A DNA stretch of 12,501 nucleotides from positions 1 through 12,501 of the forward strand of contig QMVQ01000026.1 in assembly GCA_003661185.1 (NCBI GenBank). Reading direction: 5' to 3'. Position 1 is the first letter of the stretch. The number at the start of each line of letters is the position of its first letter. Of this stretch, positions 1-6,528 are shown one piece after another. The notes under the pieces are model-generated. The model ran no database searches. It was not told the DNA's origin and saw nothing but the letters and a program-made list of their open reading frames with translations. Made by a program: the position numbers and the translations under genes. Source of the DNA: Candidatus Alkanophagales archaeon. GTDB taxonomy: Archaea; Halobacteriota; Syntropharchaeia; Alkanophagales; B39-G2.

Positions 1-1
1 C

Positions 2-400
2 TGCACGGTGATGGGTGCGCCGCTCGTTGCGATGATGGCGGCGTTCCCGCACGTGAAAGAACGCGTCGAAAAATGGGACGCGGAGGTGCGGAAGTCGAAC
101 TTCTTCGTCTCGGAACTCCTGAAGATTGAAGGAACGGAAGTTTTAAGCGAGCTGCCAAGGCGGCACACGCTTTCAGCATTCAACACCGAACGCTCTTTTG
201 ATGTCGTAGCCAAGAAGCATAAACGTCGGGGCTTCTTCCTGCATGAAGAACTCCGTCGCTGTAAAATCACGGGGCTGACGCCGGGGATGACTAAGGAGCT
301 GAAGCTGAATATCTACGGGCTGAGCTGGCAGCAAGTGAAATACGTGGCGGACGCCTTCAAGGAAATCGCTGAACGCTACGGGTTGAGCATTTCGGATTGA
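2..400 (+). CDS. pscS: O-phospho-L-seryl-tRNA:Cys-tRNA synthase (SepCysS), C-terminal part, truncated by the window edge
   Basis: SepCysS is a PLP enzyme that converts Sep-tRNA(Cys), made by SepRS, into Cys-tRNA(Cys) with a sulfur donor, in the cytoplasm. Only about the last 132 residues are present. The frame is open from base 2, and the GTG at 8 is an internal codon: residues Cys-Thr-Val precede MGAPLVAMMAAFPHVKERV, which looks like the middle of a fold-type I domain. The C-terminal small domain is recognisable from RRGFFLHEEL, then TGLTPGMTKELKLNIYGLSW and the closing YVADAFKEIAERYGL, all typical of archaeal SepCysS. The PLP lysine and catalytic cysteines lie upstream, outside the window. 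Archaeal lineages with this enzyme often lack or supplement CysRS. The main alternative is another archaeal fold-type I PLP enzyme, but the TPGMTKELK.NIYGL pattern favours SepCysS. No convincing terminator follows the TGA. Confidence 0.82.
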   Translation, partial: CTVMGAPLVAMMAAFPHVKERVEKWDAEVRKSNFFVSELLKIEGTEVLSELPRRHTLSAFNTERSFDVVAKKHKRRGFFLHEELRRCKITGLTPGMTKELKLNIYGLSWQQVKYVADAFKEIAERYGLSISD

Positions 401-441
401 GTTAATAGTTCTCGCTGGCGACGGTGATCACCACGGTTTGT

Positions 442-457
442 GATGCACGTTTGCATC
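442..457. repeat. Small inverted repeat (6-base arms, 4-base loop) in the gap after SepCysS
   Basis: GATGCA (442-447), a CGTT loop and TGCATC (452-457) form a perfect hairpin about 40 bases after the SepCysS stop. GATGCAC recurs at 481-487 as a direct repeat of the left arm. There is no T-tract after the hairpin, so it is a poor intrinsic terminator. It could be an RNA-end structure or a regulator site for the gene at 536, or chance. The rest of 401-525 shows no gene and no obvious TATA box. Confidence 0.3.
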
Positions 458-525
458 GGCTGAGTGGAAATTCCTCACGCGATGCACCACCTTCCGTCAT
501 AATGATGCCCGCGACACACTTGAGA

Positions 526-533
526 GGGAGGAG
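526..533 (+). promoter_or_regulatory. Strong Shine-Dalgarno site for the broken gene at 536
   Basis: GGGAGGAG lies four bases (measured from the GGAGG core at 527-531) before the ATG at 536. It is one of the best ribosome binding sites in the window. It fixes the start of the following frame, in preference to the overlapping frame that opens near 424. A consensus site in front of a signal peptide argues that this was, or still is, a translated gene. Confidence 0.65.
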
Positions 534-535
534 AG

Positions 536-1167
536 ATGAGACGTGCTTTGATTATAACGGCATGTTTGGCGATCTTGGTCGGGAGCGCTTGTGCTTTAGT
601 TCATGCCCCGTCACAGAGCCGCTTGCAGAACTCCAACTTGGAAGCTTTAGCTGTTGGGGCTGCTCTCAGCAATTTTCGTCCTTTCCTTAGCGGCATGGAT
701 CACATGACTAAGAAAGCTTACGAAAACGACAAGAAAAGTCGGATTGAAAGACTTTTGAGCTTGAAGCTGAAAATGGAGACCGAGGAGGCAAGAAAGCCAT
801 CGAGACCGGGCTTGCATCTCTGGCATCGGAGCCGGTCGGCGTGCTCGACAAGCGTGAGATAAAAAGGGCGTTGATGATAACCGTCACGTCGTATACTTCT
901 TACTGCTGGCATTCAGCATCTTTGGCGTCGGAGAGCGTTGCCTGACAGAGATGACGGTTGGTAGGTAGGACGATTCAAACGTCTGCGTGGAGAGTCTGAG
1001 GCTGTGATAATATTCTATGACTCGTTTGAGGCGGAGATGCTTCCGACTACATTTTGGGTCAGGAAAAACGCCGGGGTTGTCAGCAACAGCCCCCCTCTCG
1101 TGGGAAACTCCAACGCATAGGGAATGAGACTTACTTGCTCATAGGCATGATAATATCACTCTTGTAG
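536..1167 (+). pseudogene. Frame-broken gene for a small exported protein of unknown family
   Basis: The first frame (536-862) starts with a clear signal peptide, MRRALIITACLAILVGSACA, then a charged helix around residues 62-87 (AYENDKKSRIERLLSLKLKM), and ends in a Ser/Arg-rich tail that does not look like protein. Near 793 the next frame back continues sensibly: EEAR, then KAIETGLASLASEPVGVLDK. At the AAAAAGGG run (861-868) sense moves back one more base, giving GVDDNRHVVYFLLLAFSIFG and ERCLTEMTVGR. At about 963-968 it moves again, giving AVIIFYDSFEAEMLPTTFWV and NAGVVSNSPPLVGNSN, with TAG at 1118-1120. A fourth step back near 1114 gives RIGNETYLLIGMIISLL with a stop at 1165-1167, possibly a C-terminal membrane helix; this last step is the least certain. 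All steps have the same sign and fit single-base losses. The joined product would be about 210 residues. I do not recognise the family. Alternatives are sequencing errors, or a shorter real protein ending at 862. Confidence 0.5.
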
Positions 1168-1239
1168 CCCCCGACATGCGTCCACTAAAGGAAAATGCTC
1201 TTCCCTAGCGCCTAAACGCTGAAGCCCCGCCGCCACACC
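1168..1239. other. Short gap between convergent units, no gene seen
   Basis: This gap lies between the end of the broken + strand gene and the stop of the - strand DUF362 gene. The only structure seen is AGCG/CGCT at about 1207-1220, four-base arms around six bases. No strong T-tract follows on either strand, so it does not make a convincing terminator. Confidence 0.4.
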
Positions 1240-2391
1240 CTACAGTGCAGAGCGAAGTGCTCCGAGGATGCTCTCGGCGTCAGGCGGACAGCCTTCGACA
1301 TGAACGGCATTCTCCGCCGTAACATCCTTAGTGCAGTTTCCGAGGCATATTAAGATGCCTTGCGCCCCTTCAGGGACTTTCGCATGCCGTCCTTGGATGA
1401 CATCAATCCTGCGGAACGCCGCAAAGTATAAAAAGCGCAGGAGCGTTCCCCAATATTTCGGGCGACTGAATGCACTTTTGATGGCAAGAGAGAATGCATC
1501 TATGCACATCGAGCACGCATAAGGATTTCTCCACGAATACACGTTCAACAACCGCCCGTAGCTCTCGTGCGGTGGCTTAAAGCTCGCTTTCACGGCTTCA
1601 GCGTCCTTAACGTCAGGCTCTGCGCCGCCGCCCGGTTCACCGCACAGCCTCTGCTCGATTGCCATTTTTAAGTGTTCCACGTTTTTGGGCTCTATGCGCA
1701 TAAGACGGCAGCACGTGATGTCCGCCGCTACGGCGTCGGTGCTGACGACGATGACGTTTGCTTTTTTCCTCTTGCCGTTGAGCGGACCTTCGCCTTCCAT
1801 GCCGACGATGCCGTCAACGACGACGAGGTCAGGCTTCACAACTTTTAAAAGCTCAACGAGCGGCTCGTGCAGCCCCAACAAGTGGAAGCGCTTTTTGTCG
1901 GCGTTTAAAAGCAACCCTTTCTGGTTTTTTATGGAGAGGGTTACGACGGTGTTCCCGTGCGTTTTCAGCTTCGGCATGTTCACGTAAAAAGCGTCGACGA
2001 CGATTTTCGGGATTTTAAGCGTGCCGTATTTCCAGCTCACCTCCACACGTTCCGCCTTGTTTAGATTCAAAAGCGTCACGTCGTATTTGCGGCGCAAACG
2101 CTCATAACCGGCAGCGGTGAAGAACTTTCTCTCGTCCGCCCCAAGCCCAGGACCTTCGCCAATGATGATTTTACGAACGCCATTTTCGAGGAACGCCCTT
2201 ATTGTTGCCTCCACGACGGCGGGATGCGTAATAATGGCGGAGCGAGGCTTCGCTGCAATCACGATGTTCGGCTTCAGCAGCGTCGGAACGTCGCTCGGCG
2301 GCGACACTCCAAACTCGTCAAACGCTTCGCTCAGCAGGTGACTCATCGCTTTCACGTTGTATCTTCTGCACTTGATTATCTTCACCGACAT
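1240..2391 (-). CDS. DUF362 family protein with C-terminal cysteine cluster
   Basis: This 383-residue protein carries the hallmarks of DUF362 (PF04015): KPNIV near residue 40, HPAVVEATIRAF at 56-67, GEGPG at 78-82, MPKLKTH at 139-145, SIKNQKG at 153-159 and DGIVGMEGEGP at 193-203. The biochemical role of the family is not firmly established; some members carry Fe-S clusters. Here the last 90 residues hold Cys293 and Cys296 (CSMC), Cys349 and Cys353 (CLGNC) and Cys368 (GCPPD), which could ligate a metal or Fe-S cluster. No signal peptide or membrane helix is evident, so it is probably cytoplasmic. It is the last gene of the GT4-methyltransferase-DUF362 operon and overlaps the methyltransferase end by 10 bases, indicating translational coupling. 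A redox or cofactor role in surface-glycan modification is only an inference from context. Confidence 0.85.
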   Translation of the reverse strand: MSVKIIKCRRYNVKAMSHLLSEAFDEFGVSPPSDVPTLLKPNIVIAAKPRSAIITHPAVVEATIRAFLENGVRKIIIGEGPGLGADERKFFTAAGYERLRRKYDVTLLNLNKAERVEVSWKYGTLKIPKIVVDAFYVNMPKLKTHGNTVVTLSIKNQKGLLLNADKKRFHLLGLHEPLVELLKVVKPDLVVVDGIVGMEGEGPLNGKRKKANVIVVSTDAVAADITCCRLMRIEPKNVEHLKMAIEQRLCGEPGGGAEPDVKDAEAVKASFKPPHESYGRLLNVYSWRNPYACSMCIDAFSLAIKSAFSRPKYWGTLLRFLYFAAFRRIDVIQGRHAKVPEGAQGILICLGNCTKDVTAENAVHVEGCPPDAESILGALRSAL

Positions 2392-3272
2392 TTTTCAGCT
2401 ATGAGATATGGATGGTGAGCGAGCAAAATTTTCAGCGGCGTCGGCACTTTGCTTTCCACAAATTCATACCATATGTCGAACAGACGTTCGGCAAAGGTGG
2501 GCGCTGCCGTAGATGCGGGTGCGGAGGTTCTCCGAAGTTCGTCGATAACCTCTGTGACGGGTCTCAGCTTAACATTGGGTCTTAGTTCGGAGCTCGCTGA
2601 GTCTGCGTCTTGTTTTGAGGCGGCTATGGTTTGGCTTTGTGCTTCTCGAAGGCGTATGTTGATGTCAGGCCACGGCGGCATATCTGTCGCCCCAACCTCG
2701 ACGACCCGCCCGCCTTCACGCTCGAACAACCGCCTTACGTAAGAGAGCCGCATTTTTGTCAATTCGCCATGGTCCCACGGCTCTTTTCGCAAGAGGTGGT
2801 AAAGGCGGTGCAACGGAAGCCCAATGTTGAACACGTTTTGCATTTCAAGGAGGACATACCGCCTCGTCACCCGAAGCATCTCTCTAATCATGCTTCTGGC
2901 GTCGCTGACGTGCTCGATGACGCAGAAGTTCCAAACAAGGTCGAAGGCGTCGTCTTTAAAGCCTGAAACTAAGTAATGCGTTGTTATGAAGCTCGCTTCC
3001 AAGCCGAGCGCCGCCCAAAGACGCCTTGCGTCTAGCAACAACCTCTTGGAGGGGTGGGCGACTGTCACGTTGCAGCCAAGCTCTGCGAAGATTAAGCTTT
3101 TGATTCCGGGGATGCCCATAATGCCATCTGCTGGCAGTTCCAACACCTTGGAAATGTCATACTCCCTCACCATCTTGCTTGCGAACTTATCAAAGGCGTA
3201 ACGCTCGTATCCCGTCCCGTAACCCTCTCTTAAAGACAGATACAACCTCCTAATTCTCATTCTTCTCAGCAT
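2382..3272 (-). CDS. Divergent class I SAM-dependent methyltransferase (methyltransferase type 11-like)
   Basis: The 296-residue product has a Rossmann-type methyltransferase core. Motif I is unusual: VLELPADGIMGIPG (residues 43-56) stands where VLDxGxGxG is expected. It is followed by the acidic-strand region CNVTVAHPS (67-75), motif IV DDAFDLVWNFCVIEHV (107-122) and post-motif MLRVTRRYVLLEMQN. The FDLV...IEHV signature is typical of methyltransferase_11 enzymes. Residues 207-262 are a Ser/Ala/Thr-rich, probably disordered insertion, and the remainder is helical (FAERLFDIWYEFVESKVPTP). The start is the ATG at 3272; an alternative Met lies four codons in (3260). It sits 31 bases after the GT4 stop and overlaps DUF362 by 10 bases. 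It probably methylates a sugar or lipid-linked intermediate, but the substrate cannot be read from sequence. Confidence 0.78.
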   Translation of the reverse strand: MLRRMRIRRLYLSLREGYGTGYERYAFDKFASKMVREYDISKVLELPADGIMGIPGIKSLIFAELGCNVTVAHPSKRLLLDARRLWAALGLEASFITTHYLVSGFKDDAFDLVWNFCVIEHVSDARSMIREMLRVTRRYVLLEMQNVFNIGLPLHRLYHLLRKEPWDHGELTKMRLSYVRRLFEREGGRVVEVGATDMPPWPDINIRLREAQSQTIAASKQDADSASSELRPNVKLRPVTEVIDELRRTSAPASTAAPTFAERLFDIWYEFVESKVPTPLKILLAHHPYLIAEKCR

Positions 3273-3303
3273 AGGTCCCTACGCTTCCTTATCTGCTCTG
3301 CCG

Positions 3304-4434
3304 TCAACCTCCCGTTACAGAGACAACTTTGTAAATCCTTTCCACCATGCTCGCCACTACATCCCAATCGTAAGCTTTCACGAACCTTAACCCGCCAGCT
3401 CTCAGACGACTATGCAGCTCCTCGTCGGCGAGCAACCTTCTTATGGCGTGCTCCAAGCTTTCTGGTGTTTCGGATGCGAGCAGCCCGTTGTAGCCGTCTC
3501 TGATGACGTCGACGACACCGCTGCCCTCAGCGGCAACAGCAACAGGCGGTGTCCCCGCCGCCATGGCTTCGAGGAGCACGATGCCCTGTCCCTCCCTTAT
3601 TGAGGGGAGCACAAACATCCATGCCGACTTCATTAATTCTATTAGCTTTTCATAAGGCAGCCGCTCGTAAAAACTTATGCCCTCGACGCTGCTCGCAAGC
3701 TCACGCAGCCGCTCTCTTTCCGAGCCTGTTCCAACGATGACGAGCTCAGCCTCAGGGTGCGTGCGTTTTATCCGCTTATACGCTTTTATTAAAACGTCCA
3801 CCCGCTTGTGCTTTTCAAGACGTCCTGCGTAGAGTATTCTGCCGTATTTCCGTTCTGCTTGTGTCTTTTTTATTTTTGCCAAATCTACGCCGTTTGATAC
3901 TACGAACACGCTGTGTGGGTCTGCGCCGAGGAGGCTTACAAGCCGCCGCCTCGTCGTTTCCGAGACTGCGATGTGCGCACGAGCAAGCCTCGGCAGGAGG
4001 AGTTCAAGAAAAAAGCCTGCAAGAGACAGTGGCTGTGGATACTGGCTGAAATTAAGTGTGTGCCAGACCTCATGCCATGTTTCGACAAGCGGGGTGTGCC
4101 GTACTTTTGAGAGATAATAAGCGGCAAAAGGAAGGATTTTAGAGACGATATTGCAGTCTATGATGTCGTAATCCTCATCAAGCCTTCGCAGAACGTTAAT
4201 GCTAAACCGTAGGTTCAGGAGATATGCCTCTCGCTCGGCGCTCTTCGTGGCGGCGAACGTGCCCCACCTTCGAACATACATGCCCCCCACGTCCTCCTCG
4301 GCGGCGTCTTCGATTCCCGTCGTGAAGACGTGAACCTCGTGCCTCTTAGCTAACCGCCGTCCCACCTCGTAGCATCGCACTCCGCTCCCGACGACCGCCG
4401 GTGGAAACCACGTCGTTAGCAGTAAAATCCTCAT
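3304..4434 (-). CDS. GT4-family (GT-B fold) glycosyltransferase
   Basis: The 376-residue enzyme transfers a sugar from a nucleotide-sugar donor to a lipid-linked or other acceptor on the cytoplasmic face. The N-terminal domain opens with MRILLLTTWFPP and the glycine loop VGSGVRCYEVGRRLAKR. The hinge and C-terminal donor domain show FVVSNGVDL (177-185), LYAGRLEKHKRVDVLIKA (201-218) with the Arg/Lys that contact donor phosphates, and LVIVGTGSERERL (231-243). The EX7E motif is EGQGIVLLE (281-289), followed by AMAAGTPPVAV. No membrane helix is present. It is the first gene of the - strand operon, and its ATG faces the radical SAM gene across a short divergent promoter. A weak GAGGT lies about 13 bases upstream, too far for a good ribosome site, so a leaderless start is likely. 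Length and motifs are normal for GT4. Confidence 0.92.
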   Translation of the reverse strand: MRILLLTTWFPPAVVGSGVRCYEVGRRLAKRHEVHVFTTGIEDAAEEDVGGMYVRRWGTFAATKSAEREAYLLNLRFSINVLRRLDEDYDIIDCNIVSKILPFAAYYLSKVRHTPLVETWHEVWHTLNFSQYPQPLSLAGFFLELLLPRLARAHIAVSETTRRRLVSLLGADPHSVFVVSNGVDLAKIKKTQAERKYGRILYAGRLEKHKRVDVLIKAYKRIKRTHPEAELVIVGTGSERERLRELASSVEGISFYERLPYEKLIELMKSAWMFVLPSIREGQGIVLLEAMAAGTPPVAVAAEGSGVVDVIRDGYNGLLASETPESLEHAIRRLLADEELHSRLRAGGLRFVKAYDWDVVASMVERIYKVVSVTGG

Positions 4435-4449
4435 CCTTACGAATAGGAC

Positions 4450-4471
4450 CTCAAGACTTTAAGTCATTGAG
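4450..4471. promoter_or_regulatory. Shared divergent promoter: 22-base dyad with a TATA-like core
   Basis: The left arm CTCAAGACTT (4450-4459), a central T (4460) and the right arm AAGTC-A-TTGAG (4461-4471) are fully complementary apart from one extra A at 4466. The core ACTTTAAGT resembles an archaeal box A. Its centre is 26 bases from the GT4 ATG (4434) and 22-25 bases from the radical SAM Met codons at 4482/4485, which is the spacing expected for two leaderless transcripts. A single BRE/TATA region or a dimeric regulator site could therefore serve both operons. A second small inverted repeat, TGAG-CATA-CTCA, occupies 4468-4479. TATA function is inferred from position and composition only. 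Confidence 0.5.
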
Positions 4472-4481
4472 CATACTCATT

Positions 4482-5540
4482 ATGATGGCAACGATGAAAA
4501 TGTTAATGAAGATGGGCAGGAGCTACTTGGGCTACAAAATCGTACGTCCGACGCCTTTTTTCTGCTTGTACGTCACGACGTTGCGTTGCAACCTGCAGTG
4601 CAAGCACTGCTTCGTCAGGTCGCCATATCAGGATGATGAAGAGCGTAAGGAGTACTGGAGCTCTCTCGGCGACGACCTCTCCACAGAACAGGCAAAATAC
4701 GCAATAGACCAGTTAGACAGGTTGGGAATCTCCGCGCTTCATCTCACCGGCGGCGAGCCCCTGCTCCGAAGCGACCTTGAGGAGCTCGCCTTACATGCGA
4801 AGCGGCGGGGAATGTTCGTTTCAATGGACACGAACGGCACGCTTGTGAACAAGAAACGAGCTGAATCTTTATGCTCTTTGCGCTGTTTTGACAGGATAGG
4901 AGTCTCTTTAGATGGCATGGAGGGGACGCATGACGAGATCCGCGGTAAAAACGTGTTTAAGAAGGCGGCACGTGGCATCGAGCTACTAAAAGACGCAGGC
5001 GCCACGGTGGGCGTGGTGTTCACCATAAACAATATCAATTACGACGAGGTCGAGGACATTTACGAGTTTGCAAATGCAGCTTGCGATTTCATCACATTCC
5101 TCCCGGTGGATAGCATAAAAGAGCTGTTTTTGGATGCGCAGCGAGCGAAAGCGGTGGGCGAGACGCTTTTGAGGCTGAAAAGCAAGGATAAAAACTTCAT
5201 CGAGAACCCCGAGGAGTATCTCAGGCTGATGCCGCACTTCCTGCAGGGGAAAACCGCCGTTGACTGCGGAGTCGCCTGCCATCCGTTCGCCCTTTACTAC
5301 ACGCTCGGCCCGAGCGGCGACCTGAGCGGCTGCAGCGACCTTTCCTCATACGTCGGAAATATCCTGCGTGATGACATTAAGGAGATGCACAAGCGGGGGT
5401 TGGCGATGATGAATGACGTTCGCCGCAAGTGCAAGGGCTGCACCCTAACGTGCGCCATACAGAACTCGCTGCTGTTTCAACAGCCCTTTTACAAGGCTGT
5501 GATGACCGCCGCCTCTAAGTTCCTCAGGAGAAATGCTTAA
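4482..5540 (+). CDS. Radical SAM enzyme with SPASM/Twitch-like C-terminal cysteines
   Basis: The radical SAM core shows CNLQCKHC (CxxxCxxC binding the 4Fe-4S/SAM cluster, about residues 36-43 from this start), HLTGGEPL for the GGE motif, and FVSMDTNGTLV and FDRIGVSLDG strands. The C-terminus has further cysteines: CGVAC, a GC in GPSGDLSGC, then CKGCTLTC. These fit auxiliary Fe-S ligands as in SPASM or Twitch domains, so the substrate may be a peptide, a sugar or another small molecule. The open frame reaches back to 4401, but that would run into GT4, and nothing before 4482 resembles the family. Met codons at 4482, 4485, 4494, 4500, 4506 and 4512 are all possible; 4482/4485 fit the box-A spacing. 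No Shine-Dalgarno is seen, in line with leaderless translation. It heads the five-gene operon and overlaps UbiA by 8 bases. Confidence 0.88.
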   Translation: MMATMKMLMKMGRSYLGYKIVRPTPFFCLYVTTLRCNLQCKHCFVRSPYQDDEERKEYWSSLGDDLSTEQAKYAIDQLDRLGISALHLTGGEPLLRSDLEELALHAKRRGMFVSMDTNGTLVNKKRAESLCSLRCFDRIGVSLDGMEGTHDEIRGKNVFKKAARGIELLKDAGATVGVVFTINNINYDEVEDIYEFANAACDFITFLPVDSIKELFLDAQRAKAVGETLLRLKSKDKNFIENPEEYLRLMPHFLQGKTAVDCGVACHPFALYYTLGPSGDLSGCSDLSSYVGNILRDDIKEMHKRGLAMMNDVRRKCKGCTLTCAIQNSLLFQQPFYKAVMTAASKFLRRNA

Positions 5541-6528
5541 GGAGCTGCTGGGCTACCGGGGCTGGAAGGTGTGGGCAAGTTACAACATGCACGTTTGCCT
5601 CCTTGCGCTGCTCTACGTCTTGTTGACAGAGGATTTGCTCGCGCTACTGCCCTCTCTTGTCCTGATTTCGTCTTTGGGTTTCTACTTCATGTATGGCTTC
5701 CTGATAAACGATTTTTTCGACATGCCTTTTGACATCGCCGCCGGAAAACGACGGGCTGTGCACAAGCTTCCGAGAGTCATGCTCGTCGCGATAATCCTCT
5801 TCGTCATCTTCGTAAGCGCGTTGCACGTGCTGTACCTTAAAGTCCCCTACTTTACCCTCGTATACTCGCTCGCCTATGTGCTCGCCACGCTTTACTCCGC
5901 GCCGCCAGCGAGGCTCAAGACCAGAGGTGTTGTCGGAATAGTTACGAACGGGCTCATCGAGAAGACCCTGCCCGTCCTCGCAATTTTCTGCTACTTCCAG
6001 CACTTCACGCCTGACGCTTACGTTTTCGTGGCGGCGGCGTTCCTCGCGGAACTCGTAGAGATCATGACGCATCAGATTCTCGATTACGAGGCGGACGTGA
6101 AGACCGGCGTCCGCACGTTCGTCACCGACGTAGGATTGAACGCCGCATTCAAAATTTACAGGGGCGTCGTGTGCCCAGCCACGGCGGTGGCGATGCTCCT
6201 CGTGTGCGTTCTCATATGCTCACTCATGCGTTATGCAGTTCTTGTCGTCGCAGGCGTTCTTGCTGCGTATCCTGCGCTCGTACTCCTAATCCGCACCGGC
6301 AGAATCCAACGTGGGAAGAAAGCTATACCTCTCTACATGTCTTGGCTCTATATACTGTTCTACAGCGCACTCCCCGTTTTCCTTGCGCTCGTGCTCGTTT
6401 CCAGAAGTTTTTCAAACACTCCTCTCCTGCTCGTGGCACTCGCCTCCCAGTATTACATCGTGAAGTATAACCTCAACTCGCTTAAAAAGCGGGAGCTGAT
6501 ACACTTCGAAATATTTGCGGACACATGA
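5533..6528 (+). CDS. UbiA superfamily membrane prenyltransferase
   Basis: UbiA enzymes transfer a polyprenyl group from its diphosphate to an aromatic, sugar-phosphate or other acceptor within the membrane. Both Asp-rich motifs are present: NDFFDMPFD (59-67, NDxxDxxxD) followed by GKRR, and DYEADVKTG (184-192, DxExDxxxG). The linking motif YSAPPARLKTRG (121-132) is also characteristic. About eight to nine hydrophobic helices span the 331 residues, the normal size. AGGAG at 5526-5530 lies two bases before the ATG, which is inside the end of the radical SAM gene, so the two are probably translationally coupled. The acceptor is not identifiable. Options include PRPP-type sugar phosphate (DPPR synthase-like), quinone or phenazine-type rings, or lipid glycerol. 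The KRRAVHKLP stretch after motif 1 does not match the usual KRP(I/L)xxG form, so it may be a distinct subfamily. Confidence 0.9.
   Translation: MLKELLGYRGWKVWASYNMHVCLLALLYVLLTEDLLALLPSLVLISSLGFYFMYGFLINDFFDMPFDIAAGKRRAVHKLPRVMLVAIILFVIFVSALHVLYLKVPYFTLVYSLAYVLATLYSAPPARLKTRGVVGIVTNGLIEKTLPVLAIFCYFQHFTPDAYVFVAAAFLAELVEIMTHQILDYEADVKTGVRTFVTDVGLNAAFKIYRGVVCPATAVAMLLVCVLICSLMRYAVLVVAGVLAAYPALVLLIRTGRIQRGKKAIPLYMSWLYILFYSALPVFLALVLVSRSFSNTPLLLVALASQYYIVKYNLNSLKKRELIHFEIFADT

Noticed and set aside
424..690. An 88-codon + strand frame after SepCysS
   Set aside because: It overlaps the frame from 536, which has a consensus ribosome site and signal peptide. Its own product has no protein-like features and no start signal.
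1180..1239. Possible terminator for the DUF362 operon (AGCG/CGCT around 1207-1220)
   Set aside because: The stem is only four bases, and the nearest T-run on the - strand is short and distant.
4401..4481. Upstream extension of the radical SAM gene to an ATG at 4401
   Set aside because: It would overlap the start of the divergent GT4 gene and the promoter dyad. The extra 27 residues do not resemble the family.
5644..6072. 142-codon - strand frame opposite UbiA
   Set aside because: It is antisense to clear UbiA motifs. Its Glu/Arg-rich composition is what the reverse of hydrophobic codons gives.
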